From an uncultured Pseudomonadales bacterium (GTDB lineage: Bacteria > Pseudomonadota > Gammaproteobacteria > Pseudomonadales > IMCC2047): DNA of 5,397 nt. Shown one piece after another: positions 1-4,358 of the stretch. The DNA lies in assembly GCA_947258895.1 (NCBI GenBank), contig CAMYKE010000322.1, positions 1 through 5,397 of the forward strand, written 5' to 3'. Position 1 is the first letter of the stretch. Every line of letters starts with the position of its first letter. The notes under the pieces were generated by a model, which ran no database searches, was not told where the DNA came from, and saw only the letters and a program-made list of their open reading frames with translations. Both the position numbers and the translations under genes were made by a program.

Positions 1-609
1 CGTCCCTGCGCCGCCGCGTTTTTTATGGTGGCCGAGAGTATTACGCCGGGATCGGACATTGTGCTGGAGCATGTCGGGGTAAATCCGACACGGATTGGCG
101 TGATCAATATTTTGCGCGCGATGGGCGCTGATCTGGCGTTGCTCAACGAGCGGGAGGTGGGTGGCGAGCCGGTGGCCGATATTCGGGTGCGTTATGCGCC
201 GCTGCAGGGCATCGATATTCCAGCCGATCAGGTGCCGCTAGCGATCGATGAGTTTCCCGTGCTGTTTGTTGCTGCTGCCTGCGCCACCGGGACCACTCGA
301 CTTACCGACGCCGCCGAATTGCGGGTCAAGGAAAGCGATCGCATCCAGGTTATGGCGGACGGATTGAATACGCTGGGAGTCGCCGCGCAGCCGACCGCTG
401 ACGGCATCGTCATCCAGTCCAGTACTATTGGCGAGGGCAGTGTGGCCAGCCATGGCGATCACCGGATTGCGATGGCCTTTGCCGTCGCGTCCCTGCGTGC
501 CACGGGCCCGATTGAAATTTCCGATTGCGCCAATGTTGCGACTTCGTTCCCGAATTTTATCGAACTGGCGACCCAGGCCGGGCTTGCGATTAGTGTCGCA
601 GCGCAGTAA
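1..609 (+). CDS. aroA: 3-phosphoshikimate 1-carboxyvinyltransferase (EPSP synthase), C-terminal part
   Basis: This is the 3' part of aroA: 202 residues are visible and the start lies before the window. EPSP synthase joins shikimate-3-phosphate and phosphoenolpyruvate in the cytoplasm, the sixth step of the shikimate pathway. Visible motifs (counting from the first codon in the window) are DEFP at about 83-86, with the family's catalytic aspartate; the signature LRVKESDR at about 107-114, with its conserved Lys-Glu and Arg; HGDHRIAM at about 151-158; and NVATSFPNF near the C-terminus. RVKESDR, DHRIAM and ATSFP read more like the Pseudomonas/class II style than the E. coli style (RVKETDR, TAKTFPDY), but the residues that define glyphosate response lie upstream. 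In Pseudomonas aroA is often the 3' half of a tyrA-aroA fusion; the window cannot show whether that holds here. The first codons read RPCAAAFF where relatives usually have a SSAAFF-like stretch. The stop is TAA, 30 bases before cmk, with no terminator between. Confidence 0.96.
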   Translation, partial: RPCAAAFFMVAESITPGSDIVLEHVGVNPTRIGVINILRAMGADLALLNEREVGGEPVADIRVRYAPLQGIDIPADQVPLAIDEFPVLFVAAACATGTTRLTDAAELRVKESDRIQVMADGLNTLGVAAQPTADGIVIQSSTIGEGSVASHGDHRIAMAFAVASLRATGPIEISDCANVATSFPNFIELATQAGLAISVAAQ

Positions 610-639
610 ACCCACCTCTTCTCTTGGTAAACTAGCGAT

Positions 640-1335
640 ATGCCAAACAAGTTGACGCACATTCCGGTGGTAACCGTTGATGGCCCGGGTGGTTCCGGCA
701 AGGGTACCATCAGTTTTTTGCTGGCAAAGGAGCTGGGCTGGCACCTGCTGGACAGCGGCGCACTGTACCGGGTATTGGCGTTGGCCGCCGCTCGCCATGG
801 AGTGGCGATGGATGACGAGCAGGGTCTGGAGGTGCTGGCAGCACACCTGGACGTCCAGTTTGAGAGTGCCAGTGATTCGCCTGCCTGCGAAGTCATCCTG
901 GAAGGAGAAAAAGTCAGCACGCTGGTGCGAACCGAGGAATGCGGCGCCAATGCTTCGCTGGTAGCGGCGTTTCCGGCGGTCCGCGCAGCCCTGATAGAGC
1001 GCCAGCGAGTCTTTTGCGAGGCTCCCGGGCTGGTCGCCGACGGGCGCGACATGGGCACAGTGGTGTTCCCGGCCGCAGATCTCAAGATATTTTTGACAGC
1101 CAGCGCCGAAGAGCGGGCGAAAAGGCGGTATAAGCAGTTGAAAGAAAAAGGCTTTGATGTTAGCCTGCGCGATCTTTTTCAGGACATCAAGGCTCGGGAC
1201 GAGAGAGACTCCAACCGACCGATATCGCCGCTAAGACCTGCCGATGATGCTGTGATAGTGGACAGTACGGCAATGGATATTGCGGCAGTCGTGGAAAAGA
1301 TACTATCCGAGGTGAAAAACCGCGCCCTGATCTAG
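640..1335 (+). CDS. cmk: Cytidylate kinase (CMP/dCMP kinase)
   Basis: Cytoplasmic kinase that phosphorylates CMP and dCMP with ATP, feeding CTP and dCTP synthesis. The 231 residues are close to the E. coli length of 227. The P-loop GPGGSGKGT is at residues 15-23. The CMP-binding segment LDSGALYR (D38, S39, R44) follows. NMP-binding residues S106 and R115 lie in [12 protein letters not shown], and [11 protein letters not shown] (D134, R136, D137) is the family hallmark. [10 protein letters not shown] carries D190 and R193. Each of these sits five residues after the E. coli position, which supports an intact, ungapped enzyme. ATG 640 is the only reasonable start, because an in-frame TAA lies at 628-630. 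There is no good Shine-Dalgarno sequence before it, so translation may be partly coupled to aroA, which ends 30 bases upstream. The order aroA-cmk-rpsA is widespread in Gammaproteobacteria. A weak promoter-like pair for rpsA (TTGCGG 1280-1285, TACTAT 1301-1306, spacer 15) lies inside its 3' end; I do not rely on it. Confidence 0.98.
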   Translation: MPNKLTHIPVVTVDGPGGSGKGTISFLLAKELGWHLLDSGALYRVLALAAARHGVAMDDEQGLEVLAAHLDVQFESASDSPACEVILEGEKVSTLVRTEECGANASLVAAFPAVRAALIERQRVFCEAPGLVADGRDMGTVVFPAADLKIFLTASAEERAKRRYKQLKEKGFDVSLRDLFQDIKARDERDSNRPISPLRPADDAVIVDSTAMDIAAVVEKILSEVKNRALI

Positions 1336-1472
1336 CTTACGAGACCTGGACGCCTTCGCTTTCGATAGCATGCATGTTCGGTTACCGCGCCTCCCAGCCA
1401 TGCGGTGCCGGATCAACTTTAATAGACCCACGTTGTGGCTGACCGCGTGGCTGAAGACAGTAGGTATTTATG
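1336..1472 (+). promoter_or_regulatory. rpsA upstream/leader region with hairpins and weak ribosome-binding site
   Basis: This is the gap between cmk and rpsA. A possible -10 (TTTAAT, 1418-1423) is followed by a C-rich stretch; I see no convincing -35. Complementary pairs include ACCGC 1384-1388 with GCGGT 1402-1406, and CCACG 1428-1432 with CGTGG 1446-1450; an alternative small hairpin is CCAC-GTT-GTGG (1428-1438). The octamer GTGGCTGA occurs twice, at 1435-1442 and 1447-1454. There is no strong Shine-Dalgarno sequence: only GAAG (1453-1456) and TAGG (1461-1464) precede the start. In E. coli the rpsA leader also lacks a canonical Shine-Dalgarno, folds into hairpins and is the target of S1 autogenous repression. 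A similar mechanism here is inferred from general features, not from a structure match. Confidence 0.5.
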
Positions 1473-3152
1473 ATGACTGAAAGCTTTGCTGAGCTTTTTG
1501 AAGAAAGCCTCCAATCCGTAGAAATGAAACCCGGCGCAATCATTACCGGTATCGTTGTTGATATCGATAGCGACTGGGTGACAGTCCATGCAGGACTAAA
1601 ATCTGAAGGAGTGATTCCGCTCCAGCAATTCCTGAGTGAAACCGGTGAACTCGACCTGAATATCGGGGACGAGGTACAGGTTGCACTTGAAAGCCTCGAA
1701 GACGGTTTCGGTGAAACCCGCCTGTCCCGTGAGAAAGCGCGCCGCGCGGAGTCGTGGGCGGAACTCGAGAAGGCCCATGAAGCCGGTGACCTGGTGAAGG
1801 GTGTTATTAATGGCAAGGTCAAGGGCGGCTTTACCGTTGATCTTAACGAAGTTCGTGCATTCCTGCCGGGCTCGCTAGTGGATGTGCGGCCGGTTCGGGA
1901 ACCTGTCCATCTGGAAGGCAAGGAACTGGAATTCAAGGTAATCAAGCTTGACCAGAAGCGTAACAACGTGGTCGTTTCACGACGTGCGGTGCTCGAAGCA
2001 GAGAACAGTGTAGAGCGTGAGCAGCTGCTGGAAAACCTGGAAGAGGGCATGAGTGTGCCCGGCATCGTGAAGAACCTTACCGACTACGGCGCCTTTGTGG
2101 ACCTGGGTGGCGTCGATGGCCTGCTGCATATCACCGATATGGCGTGGAAACGGATCAAGCACCCGAGCGAAATCGTCGCGATTGGCGATGAGATCGAGGT
2201 GCGCGTGCTGAAGTTCGATCGCGAGAAAAATCGCGTATCGCTCGGCCTGAAACAGCTCGGCGATGACCCCTGGAGTTCTATCAAGGATCGCTATCCGGAG
2301 AGTACCAAGGTCAAGGCGAGAGTTACCAACCTCACCGATTACGGCTGTTTTGCGGAGATCGAAGAGGGTATCGAAGGCCTGGTGCACGTGTCCGAGATGG
2401 ACTGGACCAACAAGAACATTCATCCGTCCAAAGTGGTGCAATTAGGTGATGAAGTCGAGGTGATGATCCTCGATATCGACGAAGAGCGCCGCCGGATTTC
2501 CCTGGGCATGAAACAATGCGTGCCCAACCCCTGGGAAGAGTTCGGTTCCAAGCATGCCAAGGGCACCAATATCAGCGGCACCATCAAGTCGATCACTGAT
2601 TTTGGTATCTTCATTGGTCTCGACGGCGGCATAGACGGCCTGGTCCATCTTTCGGATATCTCCTGGAATGAGCCTGGCGAAGAAGCCGTGCGCGCCTACA
2701 AGAAAGGTGATGAGATCGAGACAGTTATCCTGTCGATCGATCCGGAACGCGAGCGTATCTCGCTGGGCATCAAGCAGTTGTCGGGTGATCCCTGGTCGGA
2801 CTACGTCGCCAGCAATGACAAGAACAGCGTCGTCACAGGCACCATAAAGGCAGTAGAGCCGAAGTTTGCGACAATCGAATTGGCCGAAGGCGTAGATGCC
2901 ACGTTGAAAGTATCCGAGATTAGTCGGGACCGCGTTGAAGATGCGCGGGATGTGCTCAAGGAAGGCGCCGAGGTCGAGGTCAAGATCACCAATGTCGATC
3001 GCAAGAACCGTTCGCTTAACGTCTCGATCAAGGCCAAGGATGCAGCCGATGAGAAGGAGGCGATGCAGGATCTGCGCCAGCGCGAGGCAGATCAGGCAGG
3101 CCCAACGACGATCGGTGAGTTGATCAAGGCGCAAATGGAGAATAAGGACTAG
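1473..3152 (+). CDS. rpsA: 30S ribosomal protein S1
   Basis: S1 is the large RNA-binding protein of the 30S subunit. It unfolds mRNA leaders and is needed for initiation on messages with weak Shine-Dalgarno sequences. The protein has 559 residues (E. coli 557) and six S1 (OB-fold) repeats at roughly 21-87, 105-171, 192-260, 277-347, 364-434 and 451-520. The two N-terminal repeats bind the ribosome and the later ones bind RNA. Long identical blocks with the E. coli protein are visible, such as [45 protein letters not shown] and [20 protein letters not shown]. Repeats 3 and 4 have the typical LTDYG (F/C) F pattern. Two ATG codons stand in tandem at 1470 and 1473; I chose 1473 because the protein then begins [13 protein letters not shown] as in E. 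coli, but 1470 (560 residues) is equally possible from the bases. The stop TAG lies inside the CTAG that flanks the inverted-repeat element downstream. Confidence 0.98.
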   Translation: MTESFAELFEESLQSVEMKPGAIITGIVVDIDSDWVTVHAGLKSEGVIPLQQFLSETGELDLNIGDEVQVALESLEDGFGETRLSREKARRAESWAELEKAHEAGDLVKGVINGKVKGGFTVDLNEVRAFLPGSLVDVRPVREPVHLEGKELEFKVIKLDQKRNNVVVSRRAVLEAENSVEREQLLENLEEGMSVPGIVKNLTDYGAFVDLGGVDGLLHITDMAWKRIKHPSEIVAIGDEIEVRVLKFDREKNRVSLGLKQLGDDPWSSIKDRYPESTKVKARVTNLTDYGCFAEIEEGIEGLVHVSEMDWTNKNIHPSKVVQLGDEVEVMILDIDEERRRISLGMKQCVPNPWEEFGSKHAKGTNISGTIKSITDFGIFIGLDGGIDGLVHLSDISWNEPGEEAVRAYKKGDEIETVILSIDPERERISLGIKQLSGDPWSDYVASNDKNSVVTGTIKAVEPKFATIELAEGVDATLKVSEISRDRVEDARDVLKEGAEVEVKITNVDRKNRSLNVSIKAKDAADEKEAMQDLRQREADQAGPTTIGELIKAQMENKD

Positions 3153-3239
3153 CCCGCGCATCTGTCACCGATTGGTGCGTGCCTGTTTTCATGGATTATT
3201 CTCAGGTTTGATGCTGTATCGGTGACTGATGCGGGCTAG
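3149..3239. mobile_element. Short inverted-repeat (MITE-like) element with CTAG flanks at the rpsA stop
   Basis: Two long arms face each other. The left arm runs 3149-3172 (CTAGCCCGC, then GC, then ATCTGTCACCGAT) and the right arm 3218-3239. They pair over 21 positions with one 2-base bulge (one GC extra in the left arm) and one mismatch, around a 45-base middle. If the outer CTAG copies (3149-3152 and 3236-3239) are a target duplication, the element proper is 3153-3235, 83 bp. Removing one CTAG plus the element would rejoin the same TAG stop codon of rpsA, so insertion would not have altered S1. YTAR-type 4-bp duplications are known for the IS5 subgroup, but I cannot assign a family from these ends. 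No T-run follows, so it is not a standard intrinsic terminator, though as RNA it could protect the rpsA 3' end. The alternative is a native extended palindrome. Confidence 0.55.
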
Positions 3240-3246
3240 GAACCGG

Positions 3247-3321
3247 GGGCCGGGAGCCTGCCGGGCGTGGAGTGACTATACCATTCGCTACGCATACCCG
3301 GGTTTGACGGGCGCCCGGCCC
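3247..3321. repeat. GC-rich inverted repeat between rpsA and ihfB
   Basis: GGGCCGGGAGCC (3247-3258) is complementary to GGCGCCCGGCCC (3310-3321) at 11 of 12 positions, enclosing about 51 bases. A competing register pairs GCCGGGCG (3260-3267) with CGCCCGGC (3312-3319) perfectly over 8 bp. The enclosed and right-arm sequences also contain the small palindromes ACCCGGGT (3296-3303) and CGGGCGCCCG (3308-3317). What follows is AT-rich (GAATAAATTTGC) but is not a T-run. It may act as a transcription barrier or RNA-stabilising structure after rpsA, which otherwise has no recognisable terminator; this role is inferred. Confidence 0.45.
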
Positions 3322-3355
3322 GCGAATAAATTTGCATGTTACACAGGGTTAAAGT

Positions 3356-3380
3356 TAATATTTGATCTATACTATTGATA
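3356..3380 (+). promoter_or_regulatory. Candidate ihfB promoter -10 region with overlapping IHF site
   Basis: TATACT (3368-3373) matches the sigma70 -10 consensus at five of six positions, in an AT-rich stretch about 40 bases before the ihfB start. No good -35 sits at 16-18 bp. A weaker alternative is TTGCAT (3332-3337) with TAATAT (3356-3361) at an 18-bp spacing. On the minus strand 3368-3380 reads TATCAATAGTATA, which fits the IHF consensus WATCAANNNNTTR at eight of the nine specified positions. In E. coli IHF represses its own subunit genes. A site overlapping the -10 would fit negative autoregulation, but this is inference from sequence alone. Confidence 0.4.
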
Positions 3381-3409
3381 TTGCTTGCTAATTTTACTGG
3401 ATAGCCAAT

Positions 3410-3706
3410 ATGACGAAGTCCGAACTTATCGAGAACCTGGCGCTGAAACAGACTCAATTGTCCGTTCGTGACGTTGAGCTTGCTGTCAAGGCGATCATCG
3501 ATATGATGGGGCAGAGTCTTGCTACCGGTGAGCGCATCGAGATTCGCGGGTTTGGCAGCTTTTCACTGCACTATCGTTCACCCCGCACCGGCCGTAACCC
3601 GAAAACCGGTGACTCGGTGCAGTTGTCGGGCAAGTATGTGCCCCATTTCAAGCCTGGCAAGGACCTGCGCGAGCAGGTAGATGAAAGCAAGGAAAGATAT
3701 CCCTGA
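3410..3706 (+). CDS. ihfB: Integration host factor subunit beta
   Basis: IHF-beta pairs with IHF-alpha to form a nucleoid protein that bends DNA sharply at specific sites, serving transcription, replication and recombination. The protein has 98 residues against 94 in E. coli, with a slightly longer charged tail ([11 protein letters not shown]). It begins [11 protein letters not shown] like other beta subunits. The core [17 protein letters not shown] spans residues 40-56 and includes R42, E44 and R46; E44 and R46 are known beta-subunit DNA contacts that help read the TTR part of the site. The DNA-intercalating proline is P64 in GRNPKTGD (61-68), and [10 protein letters not shown] follows. These beta-specific residues separate it from HU and from IHF-alpha. 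Only a weak Shine-Dalgarno (TGGA, 3398-3401) precedes ATG 3410. The gene stands between rpsA and lapA, its usual place in Gammaproteobacteria, and ends in its own terminator. Confidence 0.98.
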   Translation: MTKSELIENLALKQTQLSVRDVELAVKAIIDMMGQSLATGERIEIRGFGSFSLHYRSPRTGRNPKTGDSVQLSGKYVPHFKPGKDLREQVDESKERYP

Positions 3707-3735
3707 CAGTTTCGGGCCTGCCCCGACAAGTCAAG

Positions 3736-3766
3736 CGGCACTCGGTAACAGAGTGCCGTTTTTTTT
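3736..3766 (+). terminator. Rho-independent terminator after ihfB
   Basis: CGGCACTC (3736-3743) pairs perfectly with GAGTGCCG (3751-3758) around a 7-base loop, and eight T residues follow immediately (3759-3766). It begins about 30 bases after the ihfB stop. It should end the ihfB transcript and separates it from lapA-lapB, which therefore probably have their own promoter. Confidence 0.93.
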
Positions 3767-3827
3767 GGTGCGCTCGGCGGGTATTCGTCTTCCCGTTGCC
3801 ACGTCAATGGCTGAGACCGTGCGATAC

Positions 3828-3845
3828 CCATTAACCGGTTTATGG
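3828..3845. promoter_or_regulatory. 18-bp dyad upstream of lapA, operator-like
   Basis: CCATTAACCGGTTTATGG is a palindrome in which eight of nine base pairs match, centred on AACCGGTT. It lies about 112 bases before lapA and about 46 bases before a candidate -10 box. Its size and symmetry suit a dimeric regulator, but I know of no regulator with this site. Confidence 0.3.
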
Positions 3846-3891
3846 TGAGAATAAAGGGTGCGCAACGGTTTTTCCCGCCACAGCACTCATG

Positions 3892-3897
3892 TAAAAT
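3892..3897 (+). promoter_or_regulatory. Candidate -10 box of the lapA-lapB promoter
   Basis: TAAAAT matches the sigma70 -10 consensus at five of six positions and lies 60 bases before the lapA start, after the ihfB terminator. The sequence about 17 bp upstream (TTTTTC, around 3869-3874) is a poor -35. In E. coli lapA-lapB is also transcribed from a sigma32 heat-shock promoter; I looked for the CTTGAAA / CCCCATNT pattern here and found no convincing pair. Confidence 0.3.
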
Positions 3898-3957
3898 TCC
3901 TGCCAATCAATAGCGACTAATGACCTTCAGAAATACCTGCAGGCGCGGAGCGAACTA

Positions 3958-4266
3958 ATGAAATGGATCAAGGGTTTGTTGACACTGGTTACGATTGTGC
4001 TGGTGTTCCTGTGGGGGATATTGTTCGCCAGCGAGAATGTCCAACCCATCGCACTGGACCTTGTCATCTGGCAACTACCGGCGGCGCGGGTATCGATCTG
4101 GGTGGTTAGCGGATTTGCGATTGGCGGTATCCTGGGGTTGTTGATGGGGCTGGGAATGATCGCACGGCTCAAGGCGCAGAAGTTGAAAGTCAGCAGGGAA
4201 CTGGCACGCTGCCAGAAAGAACTCGCCGGCTTGAAGTCCACCGCGGGCTCCCTGGTGAAGCAATGA
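3958..4266 (+). CDS. lapA: Lipopolysaccharide assembly protein LapA (DUF1049 membrane protein)
   Basis: A small inner-membrane protein that partners LapB in controlling lipopolysaccharide synthesis and assembly; its own biochemical role is not well defined. It has 102 residues, the same length as E. coli LapA. A first hydrophobic helix spans about 5-24 (start MKWIKGLL), followed by the family-typical segment FASENVQPIALDLVIWQLP (23-41). A second glycine-rich helix spans about 46-68, and the charged cytoplasmic tail from about 69 to 102 is likely a short coiled coil (RLKAQKLKVSRELARCQKEL). ATG 3958 is well supported by GGAG at 3947-3950 with a 7-base spacing. The stop TGA overlaps the ATG of a small open frame (ATGA, 4263-4266). 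lapB follows after 88 bases, an unusually structured gap for this pair. Identification rests on length, topology, motif and position between ihfB and lapB. Confidence 0.95.
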   Translation: MKWIKGLLTLVTIVLVFLWGILFASENVQPIALDLVIWQLPAARVSIWVVSGFAIGGILGLLMGLGMIARLKAQKLKVSRELARCQKELAGLKSTAGSLVKQ

Positions 4267-4358
4267 ATATGCGGGCTGGCGCTGTCTCACCCTGTCGGGC
4301 GAGAGCAGGCGTGCCGGCAAAGGTTTTGTCATTGCCCACGGAGTGTCTCCGCAAGTGA
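4263..4358 (+). CDS. Possible 31-residue open frame bridging lapA and lapB (translational relay)
   Basis: The frame opens with ATG 4263-4265, inside the ATGA overlap with the lapA stop, and closes with TGA 4356-4358, inside a GTGA overlap with the GTG start of lapB. Its ribosome-binding site is good: GGTGA (4254-4258), complementary to the 3' end of 16S rRNA, ends four bases before the ATG. A second ATG lies at 4269. The peptide starts MNMRAGAVSPCRARAGV and ends LPTECLRK; it is basic, has two cysteines and no hydrophobic helix, and resembles nothing I recognise. I suspect the act of translation matters more than the product, carrying ribosomes from lapA to lapB. It may also be a chance open frame in a GC-rich gap. 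Confidence 0.4.
   Translation: MNMRAGAVSPCRARAGVPAKVLSLPTECLRK
4282..4308 (+). other. Hairpin in the lapA-lapB gap
   Basis: CTG-T-CTC-A-CCC (4282-4292) pairs with GGG-C-GAG-A-G-CAG (4297-4308) around the loop TGTC. That makes about ten base pairs with one mismatch (A4289 opposite C4300) and one bulged G (4305). No T-run follows, so it is not an intrinsic terminator. It lies within the possible small open frame and may simply structure the lapA-lapB message. Confidence 0.35.
4339..4351 (+). promoter_or_regulatory. Hairpin covering the lapB Shine-Dalgarno sequence
   Basis: CGGAG (4339-4343) and CTCCG (4347-4351) are perfectly complementary around a TGT loop. The GGAG inside the left arm (4340-4343) is the only Shine-Dalgarno-like sequence before GTG 4355, at a longish spacing of 11 bases. 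In the folded message it would be hidden. A ribosome reading the small open frame 4263-4358 would melt the stem just before stopping on top of the lapB start. Confidence 0.45.

Noticed and set aside
238..846. Long open frames on the minus strand across aroA and cmk (238-846 and 459-1085).
   Set aside because: They are shadows of two strongly recognised + strand genes, cross the gene boundary and show no recognisable protein features.
1382..2065. Minus-strand open frame of 227 codons over the rpsA leader and 5' end, and others at 1977-2441 and 2442-3161.
   Set aside because: Serine/arginine-rich low-complexity translations typical of antisense reading of a GC-rich gene; rpsA on the + strand explains the sequence.
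3149..3239. The long inverted repeat as a standard rho-independent terminator of rpsA.
   Set aside because: The loop is 45 bases and no T-run follows the right arm.
3810..3833. Heat-shock (sigma32) promoter for lapA, as in E. coli.
   Set aside because: ACCCATTA (3826-3833) partly fits the -10, but the best -35 (GCTGAGA, 3810-3816) matches poorly and the spacing of about 9 is too short.
3571..3906. Minus-strand open frame of 111 codons across ihfB and its terminator.
   Set aside because: It reads through the antisense of the ihfB coding region and of a strong + strand terminator; no support.
3905..3917. AATCAATAGCGAC as an IHF site before lapA.
   Set aside because: Only the WATCAA half fits; the TTR half is GAC.
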